Shown piece after piece: positions 1-8,405 of a stretch of 64,000 bases of DNA (positions are counted from its first letter, which is position 1; each line of letters starts with the position of its first letter). Below the pieces are notes generated by a model, which was given only the letters and a program-made list of their open reading frames with translations, did no database searches and was not told where the DNA came from. A program made the translations under genes and the position numbers. The stretch is taken from the IMG/VR virus record IMGVR_UViG_3300032304_000826, positions 1-64,000 of that record; one strand, 5' to 3'. The stretch is from a virus.

Positions 1-358
1 CACCCCACACATAAGTATTATCAGTCTCGCAATACCATTTTCCATAAAGGACGCCCATATCGTTTAGCCAACCCTGCCACTTAGCGTGAACAGAATGACC
101 AACACTGAATATAGAACTAAGTCTAAGAGTAGGCTTCTCTCTAACCTCAACATAATTTCCATTTAATGCGTGGTAAGCCGCAAGGGCGCACCACTCAGGC
201 TTAATTATGTCAGAAGGGTGGAGCACATCCTGCGAACGCTCATCAAAAGGTTGAGCGAGCATATGACGTTCCATATACCCCAATAAACGAGTCTCTCGCT
301 TATTAGCATCTAAGAAAGCTTTGAGCTTCTTACTAGAGACTGTTTGAGATTTTGCCAC
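1..358 (-). CDS. Cas4/RecB-like PD-(D/E)XK exonuclease, N-terminal part (runs off window)
   Basis: Translating the minus strand from a GTG at 358 gives an open frame of about 119 codons that reaches the left edge, so the C-terminus and catalytic D/E-x-K residues are missing. The visible part has a basic helical N-terminus and then HPSDIIKPEWCALAAYHAL, which resembles the entry motif of Cas4/RecB-type nucleases (Ser/Asp then Cys before an aromatic helix). The GTG abuts the stop of the WhiB-like gene with no gap, implying translational coupling. Its place beside resolvase and RecA fits a recombination or end-processing nuclease. Family assignment rests on one motif. Confidence 0.55.
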   Translation of the reverse strand, partial: MAKSQTVSSKKLKAFLDANKRETRLLGYMERHMLAQPFDERSQDVLHPSDIIKPEWCALAAYHALNGNYVEVREKPTLRLSSIFSVGHSVHAKWQGWLNDMGVLYGKWYCETDNTYVWG

Positions 359-673
359 TTATTTTTCCTTTTCTAACCATTCATCCAGGGTAAGGCCTTG
401 TTTTTCATACTTACGTTTCATAGCATTACGTTCTCTGTGAGACATGCCCCCAAAGATTCCATGAAGTTCGTCGTTAATTACAGCTTCACGTAAACATTGC
501 TTGCGAACAGGGCAGGCAGACTTACCGTCTTTGCCCCAACATATCGCTTTAGCTTTGTCTGCAATTGGCTTGTATAGTGCTTTGTCTCTTGGTGGAAAAA
601 AGATTTCAGTGTCTTCGCCACGACACTTTGCATCATATCTCCAAGCCCAGGGAGGATTTTCCCTGTTGTCCAA
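359..673 (-). CDS. WhiB-like Fe-S transcription factor (variant cysteine spacing)
   Basis: WhiB-like proteins bind a [4Fe-4S] cluster with four Cys and regulate transcription by contacting the primary sigma factor; they occur only in Actinobacteria and their phages. This 104-residue protein has Cys17, Cys45, Cys54 and Cys60, followed by GIFGG (the G-[VI]-[WF]-G-G turn) and a basic tail. The usual C-x2-C between the second and third Cys is here C-x8-C, because WGKDGKSA is inserted; this is unusual and may alter the cluster. It sits at the distal end of the recombination genes. A second WhiB gene lies at 9536-9802. Confidence 0.85.
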   Translation of the reverse strand: MDNRENPPWAWRYDAKCRGEDTEIFFPPRDKALYKPIADKAKAICWGKDGKSACPVRKQCLREAVINDELHGIFGGMSHRERNAMKRKYEKQGLTLDEWLEKEK

Positions 674-991
674 TTATTCTCCTTGTAGTGAGTTTCGAAG
701 TTCAAAAAAATCCTCCTCTCCAAGTATTACGTAGTTCTCCCCGTCAAGGTGTATACCAAGAATAGGTATACGTCCATCAAGAATTGCCTCGGTAGTAATC
801 TTCTTAAGAACTTCTGATTTAACAGTGACCTGTTTTTTACCAGTCCACTTGTGTTCAATCAATAGTTCTTTGTTTCTTACATCCCCTTTTCTGGACCAGA
901 AGGCACCAGATGCAGCGGATACAGATCCTCCGATTGCTTTAGCAAGTCTTTTTTCATGCTTTTGAGATTGTTTCTGACCCTCAGTCTTCAT
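674..991 (-). CDS. Holliday junction resolvase-like PD-(D/E)XK nuclease
   Basis: A 105-residue basic protein. A Gly/Ser-rich stretch precedes the core: in numbering from an alternative TTG at 997, Gly38-Asp39 is followed nine residues on by Glu48-His49-Lys50, the D...E-x-K arrangement of PD-(D/E)XK nucleases of the archaeal Hjc and phage resolvase type. Such enzymes cut four-way junctions in recombination or before packaging. ATG at 991 is preferred over TTG at 997, which lies only two codons upstream; neither has a strong ribosome site. The start overlaps the end of recA, so the two are probably co-translated. Another small PD-(D/E)XK endonuclease role cannot be excluded. Confidence 0.65.
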   Translation of the reverse strand: MKTEGQKQSQKHEKRLAKAIGGSVSAASGAFWSRKGDVRNKELLIEHKWTGKKQVTVKSEVLKKITTEAILDGRIPILGIHLDGENYVILGEEDFFELRNSLQGE

Positions 992-2033
992 TGCCAACCA
1001 TTAAGACTGGCTGAGATTTTAGAGTGTCAAGAACAGCCTTGCTTAGCTCTTCACTAAGATCAATCTCTTCACGAAGAGAATCAATCAAAGCTTGAGCTCC
1101 TTGCCACTTCCGCTCGCCGTAGTACATCCACCCTCCACGACGATCGATAATCCCGTTAAGGATTCCTAAAGCAACAATTTCCTTGCCCCTATCATACTCC
1201 CCTCCGGGGATAGCTCCTCCACCTGAGAAGTAAAAGTCCAGGTAGGCAGTTTGCTGGGGTGGGAAGGTCTTGTTTTTAATAGTTCTAATTCGAATAGTCT
1301 GACCTATTCGTCGCTTATCTTGGCCGGTGCCTACCTCTAACCAGTCATCGCGCTTTACTTCGCAACGAATGCTATAGGCATAGTCCTTGCCTAGACCACC
1401 AGGGGTCGTACGAGGATCTCCATGCATAACACCGATCTTCATACGGTACTGGTTAATCATTAGTCCGAGTACTGGACGCTCTTCGTCAACTAGATCTCTC
1501 TTGGTAGCTGAGGCTACTTTTCTAAAGAACTTATTAGTTAATTGTGCCCCACGACCTACCGTAAACTCTTCCATATGCTTTTCATCTTCTGCGCCAGGGA
1601 CAAGGGCAGGAAGCGAATCGACAACGACCATGTCCACAGCCTTACTTTCCATAAACTGAATAACCGAATCAAATGCATCCTCCATACTATTGGTTTCAAC
1701 TAAAAGAACTCTTGTTGCGTCAACTCCGCACATCTCTGCGTAGCCGGTATCAAACTGCTCTGCTGCAATCCATACAACGGTAAAGTCTGGGTTTAACTTT
1801 TGGTTTGCCGCTATAGTCTTTAGAGCTATTGCAGTCTTACCATGTGAAGCCTCGCCAACAACCTCTACCCAGTGATTCATTGGCCAACCTCCACCGAGAA
1901 CAACATCTAGTGTTAAAGATCCGGTAGTGATTCTTTTAGGCACATGAACCTTGTCAGCAGTTACAACTGTGTGGTCTCCAAGCTTCTTATTAATTAAAGC
2001 TGCAATCTTTAGAACATCTGAATTTAGTGCCAT
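981..2033 (-). CDS. recA: RecA/UvsX-like recombinase
   Basis: A 350-residue strand-exchange ATPase. Visible features: Walker A GEASHGKT at 60-67, Walker B DMVVVDS at 134-140, and the DNA-binding loop-2 region GVMHGDPRTTPGGLGKDY at about 201-218, close to the bacterial RecA GVMFGNPETTPGG motif. It probably drives recombination-dependent replication and repair with the neighbouring resolvase, Cas4-like nuclease, polymerase and ssDNA-binding-like protein. The start codon overlaps the preceding stop as TAATG. Length matches cellular RecA (about 350), but His64 inside the Walker A and the divergent C-terminus point to a phage type. Confidence 0.9.
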   Translation of the reverse strand: MALNSDVLKIAALINKKLGDHTVVTADKVHVPKRITTGSLTLDVVLGGGWPMNHWVEVVGEASHGKTAIALKTIAANQKLNPDFTVVWIAAEQFDTGYAEMCGVDATRVLLVETNSMEDAFDSVIQFMESKAVDMVVVDSLPALVPGAEDEKHMEEFTVGRGAQLTNKFFRKVASATKRDLVDEERPVLGLMINQYRMKIGVMHGDPRTTPGGLGKDYAYSIRCEVKRDDWLEVGTGQDKRRIGQTIRIRTIKNKTFPPQQTAYLDFYFSGGGAIPGGEYDRGKEIVALGILNGIIDRRGGWMYYGERKWQGAQALIDSLREEIDLSEELSKAVLDTLKSQPVLMVGNED

Positions 2034-2422
2034 TATTGAATCCTATCTACTATGACGTTTGGTTTAAAGCCTGATCCTTGATTAGGTTGTTTAGCTGGTA
2101 TTGCCGCACCGCCACTAGAACTAGTAGAGATTACTCCGCTTCCGGCTTGTACCAAAGGATACCCACAATCATAGCAACGCATCAAGTTGGTTCCTGGAGG
2201 CGACATATAGTTTCCTGAGTTACATCCTGGGCAACGGTTGCTTTGACGAGAGCTCTGAGCTTTACTCATAGTCTGGTCGTTAGCTTGATCGTACGTAACC
2301 CGTACATTTGGGTTTCCGGGTTGATGCGTATACGGCACATTAACAGGAGGACTAGTTCGTGGAGTAGCACTAGTATTAGGTTGGCCGCTTAATTTCTTAG
2401 ACCACCAGTCGTTATTCGTCAT
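2033..2422 (-). CDS. Zinc-ribbon protein of unknown function
   Basis: A 129-residue protein. The first 75 residues are polar, Pro/Asn/Ser-rich and probably disordered. A zinc ribbon follows (C-x2-C, CPGC, then C-x2-C, CYDC, about 20 residues later). The C-terminus is Gly/Ser-rich and low complexity. No enzyme motif is visible. It is coupled to recA by a TAATG overlap and overlaps the upstream gene by 11 nt, so it belongs to the replication operon. Presence of the gene is certain; a DNA- or protein-binding accessory role is inference. Confidence 0.7.
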   Translation of the reverse strand: MTNNDWWSKKLSGQPNTSATPRTSPPVNVPYTHQPGNPNVRVTYDQANDQTMSKAQSSRQSNRCPGCNSGNYMSPPGTNLMRCYDCGYPLVQAGSGVISTSSSGGAAIPAKQPNQGSGFKPNVIVDRIQ

Positions 2423-2855
2423 CGCTTGATACCACCTTTGTTTCTAGTAAACCGAGATTCATTAAAGTTGAAATGCAGGATACTGAAGCTGACATAGACA
2501 CTAGTTTAAATAACCTAGTTAATTCTTCTAAGGCCTCTTCGCTACCTGGAACAGAGTTATTGACAAGATCTGCCTCTATAGAGTATGCCGCACAAGCAAT
2601 TTGCGCGGCTATCTCGGCATGAGAATCTATAAAAGGAAGTAGTGCGGAGAACTGTGAGATTCGTTCTTCACTTGCCCGTATTTCCATCTCTGATACCTCA
2701 TCAGATATTGGTTCTAACCCCATCATTGTTGAGATCTCATCTGCGGAGTCAAAAATTGAGTCATAAATTACCTGGCGTATAAGTATGGGCATAGACACAT
2801 TAACTACATGATCTATGATGTCATACTTCTCTTTACGCCGTTTAAATGGCCACAT
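2412..2855 (-). CDS. Hypothetical protein, helical and acidic
   Basis: A 147-residue protein I do not recognise. A short basic N-terminus (MWPFKRRKEKYD) is followed by long amphipathic helices with acidic faces; no Cys motif or nucleotide-binding loop is seen. It lies directly after the polymerase gene (stop and start nearly touching) and overlaps the zinc-ribbon gene by 11 nt, so it is transcribed with the replication genes. Confidence 0.65.
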   Translation of the reverse strand: MWPFKRRKEKYDIIDHVVNVSMPILIRQVIYDSIFDSADEISTMMGLEPISDEVSEMEIRASEERISQFSALLPFIDSHAEIAAQIACAAYSIEADLVNNSVPGSEEALEELTRLFKLVSMSASVSCISTLMNLGLLETKVVSSDDE

Positions 2856-4835
2856 TTATTTTGCCTCTCCCCAACGAGATACTATCTTAACATCTGCCAG
2901 CATAGGTATGCTGAGGGCGCGTATTTCCTCCATAGCTAAGCGGATCTGCTCTGCAGTCTCCTCAGCTAAGTAGTCCGGGGTAACTGTAACAAGCTCATCA
3001 TGAACAGTCAAAATTAGGCTTGCTTCATCAGGGATCATTGCGCTAGCTCTTACCATAGCCACCTTGATTAGATCAGCTGCAGATCCCTGGATAACGGTGT
3101 TAAACGCTTGTCGTTCAGCTCTAGAGCGCTTCCACTGTTCTTTTGCTCGAAGGTCAGGTAAGTAACGTCTACGCTTGAGTAAGGTGCTTACAAAAGGTAT
3201 AGGAGCCCTTCTCCGACTATCAGCAATAACCTGTCGCTTATAACGGTTTACAGCAGGAAACTTTGCAGAGAATGAATCTAACAACTCACGTGCCTCTGTA
3301 AGGCTACACCCAATTTCTGTAGCGATCTTATCTGGACCAACACCGTAAGCTAAAGAAAGAACTAACACTTTTCCTGCTTTACGATCTACGCCCATAGTAT
3401 TTCCAATAGTGGTGTAAATATCTTCTTTATTTTGGTACGCCTGTATCATAGTACGGTCGTGACTAAAAGACGCTATGATTCTAGGTTCTATTTGACTGTA
3501 ATCAGCAACAACTAATTTATGTCCTTCTGGAGCAACAAAAAGATTGCGAATTGCCTTACCATTAGCAGTATGCGGAGCCGGCACATTCTGCAAATTCGGA
3601 TTGCGACTCGAGAATCGGCCGGTCTCCGCACCATATTGAACAAAGTCTGTGTGAATACGCCCACGGTATAGAAGGCTTTCTTTTGCTACAAGCTTTTCTT
3701 TGCCTAACAAAGTTCTTGCTACGTCACCACCAAGGTACGGCACTACATATGTAGTAAGAAGTTTATTCAATTCAGAATACTTAAGTAAGTTACCTACTAG
3801 GGCGTCTTTCTCTCTAAACATATCTATAGCAGGCTCGGCTACTGAGTAGTCATTTACTGTAGGGGTTAAGCCGCTGTCTATTCTCTTTTGTCCTGCCGGG
3901 GTTGTTACCTTAGGCTTTAAGCCTCTACCCCCATCTTTTTTAGGCGTAAAAAGTAATTGCTGCCGCTCTGGCACAGAGTTAATATTAAAAGCTCTGCCAG
4001 CTAAACCAAAGATAGATGCTTTTGTTTTCTCTAACTGCTCGTCTAGATCATCTTTTAAAAGCGCTAGTTGCTCTACATCTACATCTGCTCCGTGCAGTTC
4101 CATGTCGCAGATAACCTTTAGAACATCCATCTCTAGGCTAAATATTCCCCATAGACCATCTGCTTTTAGGCGCTCTTCATACCGCTTGTAGAGTTTCCAA
4201 GTCCATTCAGCGTCTAATCCAGCGTAGGTAGCCACCTCATCAAAGGAGTGGTCTTCAATCTTTTTACCCACGCCCTTGACCATATCAAAATCAAATTCTC
4301 TTTTTAAACAATCATCTAACCCAAGACCAGTCCTGTCTTGGCTGTTTATTACAAAGGCTGCGTTTAGCGTACAAAAGAAAGTAGGCTCTGGTCTTCCTCC
4401 CATGTACTTAGCCACACTTTGTAGATCAAACTTTAGGTTATGTCCAACCTTTACTTTATCTCCCTTAAGTAAAGGCTTAAGTGCTTTGAATACTTCCCCC
4501 CGAGTTAGCTGCTCAGGAGGCTCAGAAAATATTTTTGTGGCCTTTCGCCCATCTTTACTGTAATCATAGTCTGGGCGCAGTTCTAATCCCTGCTCCATAC
4601 GAGCTAAGGCAGAAGGTAGCAATGGGTAGTCGGTACGAATGTATTGACCATTTGGGTGACCCATAGGAATAACATCTACTCGATCGTTGGTTGCAAGAGC
4701 AATCCAAACTACATCGTTCTGTCTTGGATCTCCTCTGTGAGGGCCCATTGTTTCTACGTCGTATACAAATGCATCAACTTTTTCGTACGCACTTACGACT
4801 TCATCTAGTTGTTCTTTAGTTAATACAATTCTCAT
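2856..4835 (-). CDS. polA: DNA polymerase I (family A) with 3'-5' exonuclease domain
   Basis: A 659-residue replicative polymerase lacking the 5' nuclease of bacterial Pol I. The exonuclease domain has ExoI D26-x-E28, ExoII NLKFD ending at D137 and ExoIII Y204-x3-D208. The polymerase domain has TGRFSS and NLQNVP at about 404-418, motif A DYSQIEPR at 444-451, the O-helix R484...K488...Y496-G497 and motif C H611-D612-E613. The O-helix residue aligned with E. coli Phe762 is Leu492, a variant known in viral PolA. The gene follows the nested inverted repeat at 4853-4921, and its likely partners are the primase, DnaB-like helicase and ssDNA-binding-like protein of this operon. Confidence 0.95.
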   Translation of the reverse strand: MRIVLTKEQLDEVVSAYEKVDAFVYDVETMGPHRGDPRQNDVVWIALATNDRVDVIPMGHPNGQYIRTDYPLLPSALARMEQGLELRPDYDYSKDGRKATKIFSEPPEQLTRGEVFKALKPLLKGDKVKVGHNLKFDLQSVAKYMGGRPEPTFFCTLNAAFVINSQDRTGLGLDDCLKREFDFDMVKGVGKKIEDHSFDEVATYAGLDAEWTWKLYKRYEERLKADGLWGIFSLEMDVLKVICDMELHGADVDVEQLALLKDDLDEQLEKTKASIFGLAGRAFNINSVPERQQLLFTPKKDGGRGLKPKVTTPAGQKRIDSGLTPTVNDYSVAEPAIDMFREKDALVGNLLKYSELNKLLTTYVVPYLGGDVARTLLGKEKLVAKESLLYRGRIHTDFVQYGAETGRFSSRNPNLQNVPAPHTANGKAIRNLFVAPEGHKLVVADYSQIEPRIIASFSHDRTMIQAYQNKEDIYTTIGNTMGVDRKAGKVLVLSLAYGVGPDKIATEIGCSLTEARELLDSFSAKFPAVNRYKRQVIADSRRRAPIPFVSTLLKRRRYLPDLRAKEQWKRSRAERQAFNTVIQGSAADLIKVAMVRASAMIPDEASLILTVHDELVTVTPDYLAEETAEQIRLAMEEIRALSIPMLADVKIVSRWGEAK

Positions 4836-4852
4836 TATTGCTCCTTGTTAAA

Positions 4853-4921
4853 GCTAAGGGGCCTAGAAGAAGGGAGGGTTTGCTCGGAAAGGCATTAACG
4901 AGCAAATCTAGGCCCCTTAGC
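4853..4921 (-). repeat. Long nested inverted repeat (hairpin) between ssDNA-binding-like and polymerase genes
   Basis: Two perfect 15-bp arms (4853-4867 and 4907-4921, GCTAAGGGGCCTAGA and its complement) enclose a second perfect 8-bp pair (4879-4886 and 4899-4906, TTTGCTCG/CGAGCAAA) with a 12-nt loop. The two stems stack directly on one side and are separated by an 11-nt purine bulge on the other. There is no T-run on either strand, so it is not a standard intrinsic terminator. Confidence 0.85.
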
Positions 4922-4933
4922 ATGGTTGAGAGA

Positions 4934-5650
4934 TTACTGACCTTGAATAATTTCTTTAGCGATTTCTTCAAGCTCCGCTGTCGTAGACATACGAAGTGCA
5001 TCAGGTCCAAGTGGCTTCATTTTTGAAGTCAATTCAGACGCAACTGCAGGATCAATCTCCCAATCTTCAACAAGATCACGCTCTTTTACTGGCATGATTG
5101 AATATGAAGTTTTGGTTCCTTGACCGGACTTACTTACCGCCCAGTAAATATCTGGACGATCTAGTGGACCAGTCTTTTTGTCAGAGTTTAGTTTCTCTAA
5201 CTGACCGCACAAACGAATACCACAAGTCATCATTTGAATTTGTGGTTCTTCATCTGAGAGGTTTACAACTGTGAAAGCAAACTTGCGTTCAGGCTTGTTG
5301 CCAACACGGGATAGTGGATCGTTTTCCCAGCCAATGAAAGACTTCTTGCCTGGACGTTGAACCCAGTGCTGCAAAAAGCTCATAGGCTCAGCAGATAGGA
5401 ACTTGATTAGTTGTACATCTTCATCAAACTTAAAATCAGCAGTATATGATTTATTTGCTTCAGACGCTGCACGCTTTGCAGCAGCCCATCCAGTTTGAAT
5501 TACAGAAGAGCGATCAGGTACTTCATTCTCTGAGTCTTCTTCGAAGAGTTCTACAGAAGTATCTACTTCTGCAGTTGGGATATCGTTAACATAAGAGTCA
5601 ACATTTGGGGCATCTTTTTTAATACGTAGTGCATTTGTTTGAACTGACAT
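4934..5650 (-). CDS. Single-stranded DNA-binding-like protein
   Basis: ATG at 5650 (238 residues) is chosen because AGGAA lies upstream and it avoids overlapping the preceding gene; the frame could extend to 5731 but no ribosome site supports that. The protein has an acidic linker (about 25-55), a mixed beta core (VQLIKFLSAEPMSFLQHWVQ, then a CGIRLCG segment) and an acidic helical C-terminus ending in a hydrophobic tail. This layout resembles phage ssDNA-binding proteins of the gp32/gp2.5 kind. Position beside polymerase, RecA and primase supports that role. No diagnostic motif is present, so the assignment is structural and contextual. Confidence 0.5.
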   Translation of the reverse strand: MSVQTNALRIKKDAPNVDSYVNDIPTAEVDTSVELFEEDSENEVPDRSSVIQTGWAAAKRAASEANKSYTADFKFDEDVQLIKFLSAEPMSFLQHWVQRPGKKSFIGWENDPLSRVGNKPERKFAFTVVNLSDEEPQIQMMTCGIRLCGQLEKLNSDKKTGPLDRPDIYWAVSKSGQGTKTSYSIMPVKERDLVEDWEIDPAVASELTSKMKPLGPDALRMSTTAELEEIAKEIIQGQ

Positions 5651-5691
5651 GTGAGTGTTAGTTCCTTTCTTAGCCATAGCCATAGGTAAAG

Positions 5692-6162
5692 TCAAGAAAC
5701 GGTTGTTTCTTGAGTGTGAATCATAGTCCAATTCTCCAATAATTCAATTGAGAGATCTGGCCAACGATTCCAATCAATCCGTGGGGAATCTAAAAGATTC
5801 CTGGATTGAAAACTGTGTAGTGCAGACTCTATCATAGCCCGGCTGTACATACGAGAACCAGGCAACTTCTTTCCGTCTACAACTATTGATTTAAGTCTAT
5901 AAGGTGCTCTCGGTATATAGCCTTTTCTTTCCCATAACCGAACGGTAACTACTGGTCGTCCTAGTGCAATACATAAAGATCCTACACTAAACAACTCAAC
6001 AGTTTTTCCTCCAGGCAAAGCTTTTACTTTACCCTGAGATTCCCACCCTTCTTTTACTTCCCTCTTTTTTGGTTCAGGAAAGGCTACAGATTTACGTTTA
6101 CGTTTAGATCCAGGATAGTACTGGTCTATGTCTTTAAACATTGAATCAATAGCATCAGACAT
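5692..6162 (-). CDS. MerR-like helix-turn-helix DNA-binding protein
   Basis: A 156-residue protein. After a basic N-terminus (KRKRKSVAF...), residues about 55-90 read VELFSVGSLCIALGRPVVTVRLWERKGYIP, a typical MerR/excisionase winged-helix segment in which V-R-x-W-E-x-x-G-x-I/L-P forms the recognition helix and wing. The rest has no sensor domain, so it may act as a DNA-architecture or regulatory factor. It begins 2 nt after the upstream stop and precedes the ssDNA-binding-like gene. A role as excisionase or repressor is possible, but no integrase lies in this window. Confidence 0.75.
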   Translation of the reverse strand: MSDAIDSMFKDIDQYYPGSKRKRKSVAFPEPKKREVKEGWESQGKVKALPGGKTVELFSVGSLCIALGRPVVTVRLWERKGYIPRAPYRLKSIVVDGKKLPGSRMYSRAMIESALHSFQSRNLLDSPRIDWNRWPDLSIELLENWTMIHTQETTVS

Positions 6163-6164
6163 GA

Positions 6165-6608
6165 TTAGCCCTTAGAAGGAATAAAAGCCCAAGTGATCTT
6201 TTTTGGAAACATCGCATCTACTTCTGTTTCAGTTAACTTACCTTCGTAAAGACAAGACATAATCTCATCCTCGTCAACTGTGGGAACAGAGCGGATGCAA
6301 CGATCTGCAAGACCGCGCTTTGTTAAAGTTAAAATTGCAGTGTCCATATCTAAAGACTGAGACACTCTACGTTGACGTTGCATAGAAACATAGCCGTCAA
6401 CTTCTTCTGGAAGAGTTACCCAAACATGACCTTTATCGTCAACTTCGCCGTGCTCTTCTACATAGTCGTTTAATTCAGCTTTAATCTCATTTTGCTTTTT
6501 AGTAAACTCGTCTACTCTTTTTTTATAAGAAATAAACTCTCGAAACTTTGCAACCAAAGGATTTACATTGACCTCAGGCTTGCGTGTTGGTTCAGCAATT
6601 TTTGCCAT
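6165..6608 (-). CDS. Hypothetical protein with coiled-coil N-terminus
   Basis: A 147-residue protein not recognised. Residues about 20-55 are charged helix (KKRVDEFTKKQNEIKAELNDYVEEHG) likely to form a coiled coil, followed by a beta-rich segment (HVWVTLPEEVDGYVSMQRQRR) and an acidic helical end. A strong ribosome site, AAGGAGG, lies 7 nt before the ATG, suggesting high expression. It sits between the ribbon-helix-helix gene and the MerR-like gene. Confidence 0.65.
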   Translation of the reverse strand: MAKIAEPTRKPEVNVNPLVAKFREFISYKKRVDEFTKKQNEIKAELNDYVEEHGEVDDKGHVWVTLPEEVDGYVSMQRQRRVSQSLDMDTAILTLTKRGLADRCIRSVPTVDEDEIMSCLYEGKLTETEVDAMFPKKITWAFIPSKG

Positions 6609-6644
6609 TTACTTACCCTCCTTGATAGGTGTTTGTACCCTACA

Positions 6645-6806
6645 TTACATTTTTTCTTCTTGCAACTCTTTGATGTACACCTCTAGTGCACGGATTATGA
6701 CATCGGTCACAGTCCTGTTTTCGTAGGCTGCCTTAGCCTTTACCGCTGCCCATAGGTCATCTGGGACTCTTATGGTGCGGGTAGGCGTCTTTGGTGCATT
6801 TGGCAC
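6645..6806 (-). CDS. Ribbon-helix-helix (CopG/Arc-type) DNA-binding protein
   Basis: A 53-residue protein starting at GTG 6806 with TAGGAG 7 nt upstream. It reads MPNAPKTPTRTIRVPDDLWA and onward: a basic strand (TRTIRVP) followed by two helices (DDLWAAVKAKA and TVTDVIIRALEVYIKEL), the classical ribbon-helix-helix fold. Such proteins bind operators as dimers and often autoregulate. It lies between the SNF2 helicase and the 147-residue gene. The palindromes at 61087-61164 are possible targets, but that link is speculation. Confidence 0.8.
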   Translation of the reverse strand: MPNAPKTPTRTIRVPDDLWAAVKAKAAYENRTVTDVIIRALEVYIKELQEEKM

Positions 6807-6815
6807 GGTCTTCTC

Positions 6816-8405
6816 CTAAACTATAGCGGACTGTAAAAAGGCCCTCAAACTGCCCGCGGTAAGGTTTACCCCTCCACGGTCGTTTATGCCCTCACCATCT
6901 ACAACAGCATTAGCTACAGCGCTCTTTTGCTCTAGAAGGGCGTGTTGCCGTTCTTCGATAGAACCCTGCATCAGGATGTCCTGAATAACTATGCTCTTCC
7001 AGGTGCTTGAGGCACGCATTATTCTACCGTTTCTTTGTACGGCTAACCCTGCATTCCAGGGTAAATCGTAATTTATTAAAAGATTGGCTTGAGGTAGGTC
7101 TACCCCGTATCCTCCGGCGTCAGAGCTGACCAGTACCCTAACATCAGGATCTGTTTGAAAACTAACCTTGGACTCTTCTTTTTCTTTAGCATTCATCTGT
7201 CCGGTGTATGGGGCACTACCCCAGTCCATAATCAAAGTATCTCTAATTATGTCTACCATTTTTACATAGCTGGTAAATATAACAACCTTATTTCCAGGAT
7301 AAGCAGACAAAAAGTTATCTACATACTCTTTTAAGACAGCAAGCTTTGGTGCTTTTTTAATTGAGTCTAATAACCCTGAGTCTTTTAATTCTGCCGCATA
7401 TTTAGATCCTTCTCCACGCATAGGGTTGTATATAGCAGCAGAATGTCGAACTAAATCTGGGTGGTCACACAACATACGTAGTGAAGTTAACTTTGACATT
7501 ATTCTGCCCCGTAGTTCGTCCATAGGCCCGCCTTGGTCGCTTTGATGGCCATAGTGGGCAAAGATGTCAAAGGATCCGCCAAAAGAGTTTAAAGCGTCGT
7601 CTAGGTCTGTTAATAGCTCAGTAACTATGGAGTTATACAAGTTCCTAGTAGCTGCGTCAAAGAGTACAAATATTGGTTCAGCCATAAGTGACTCAGGTAA
7701 GTATGGTGCTACATCAGGATCAGATTGACGCTTTCGTACACACGCCTTGCTTAAAGTCGTATGTAGGACTGGCAAATTACGGTAACGATCTACTCCGCCA
7801 AATTGATTACGAACTATAAAGGTTGAATCAAAGAGGTCGAATCTTCCTAGAACTTTAGGGTCTACAAACTGCATTATTGAATAAAGCTCTTCAGGCTTAC
7901 CGTTTTCTATTGGGGTACCCGTTAATGCAAACTTATAGGGACTTTCTAATTTTTTTACATATTTAGATCTTTTAGACCTGAAACTTTTGATTGCGGTAGC
8001 TTCGTCAATGACGATAAATCCTGTTGGGAGTTTTTCAATGTACTCCCAGTCGTTAACAACTTGCTCATAGTTAACAATGACATAATTGACGAGCGAATGC
8101 CCCCAGTCGATGGCTTCAGCATACTGCGCTGCTCGTTGCTTCGGCGTTCCATCCACGACCAAAGTTGTAGAAGATCCATCAGTAAATTTCTCAATCTGTG
8201 AGGCCCATTGATATTTAAGGGAAGAGAGACAAATTATAAGGCCTGGCTCGGTAATCTTACCCTCATCCATCAAGTTTTCTAGTGCCGCTATAGTCAAAAC
8301 AGTCTTACCTAACCCAAGGTCGTAGGCAACAAGCATCTTTTTTCTAACCATCATTCGCTCTACAGCCTCAGGTTGATACGGCAAAAGAGTACCTGTAAAG
8401 GTCAT
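6816..8405 (-). CDS. SNF2-family DNA helicase/translocase
   Basis: A 529-residue two-lobed SF2 ATPase. From ATG 8405: Walker A DLGLGKT at 29-35, Walker B DEAT at 134-137, LTGTP at 161-165, and in the second lobe SSDAGGYGVDLPQA followed by QRNGRIMR (motif VI). There is no attached nuclease or chromodomain. The start at 8405 is preferred to 8429 because it forms an ATGA overlap with the primase stop. Phage SNF2-like helicases are thought to act in fork remodelling or recombination; UvsW-like branch migration is a plausible role. Confidence 0.9.
   Translation of the reverse strand: MTFTGTLLPYQPEAVERMMVRKKMLVAYDLGLGKTVLTIAALENLMDEGKITEPGLIICLSSLKYQWASQIEKFTDGSSTTLVVDGTPKQRAAQYAEAIDWGHSLVNYVIVNYEQVVNDWEYIEKLPTGFIVIDEATAIKSFRSKRSKYVKKLESPYKFALTGTPIENGKPEELYSIMQFVDPKVLGRFDLFDSTFIVRNQFGGVDRYRNLPVLHTTLSKACVRKRQSDPDVAPYLPESLMAEPIFVLFDAATRNLYNSIVTELLTDLDDALNSFGGSFDIFAHYGHQSDQGGPMDELRGRIMSKLTSLRMLCDHPDLVRHSAAIYNPMRGEGSKYAAELKDSGLLDSIKKAPKLAVLKEYVDNFLSAYPGNKVVIFTSYVKMVDIIRDTLIMDWGSAPYTGQMNAKEKEESKVSFQTDPDVRVLVSSDAGGYGVDLPQANLLINYDLPWNAGLAVQRNGRIMRASSTWKSIVIQDILMQGSIEERQHALLEQKSAVANAVVDGEGINDRGGVNLTAGSLRAFLQSAIV

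Noticed and set aside
5651-5731. Longer ssDNA-binding-like protein starting at 5731
   Set aside because: It would overlap the MerR-like gene by 40 nt and no ribosome site is seen at 5731 or 5677; ATG 5650 has AGGAA upstream.
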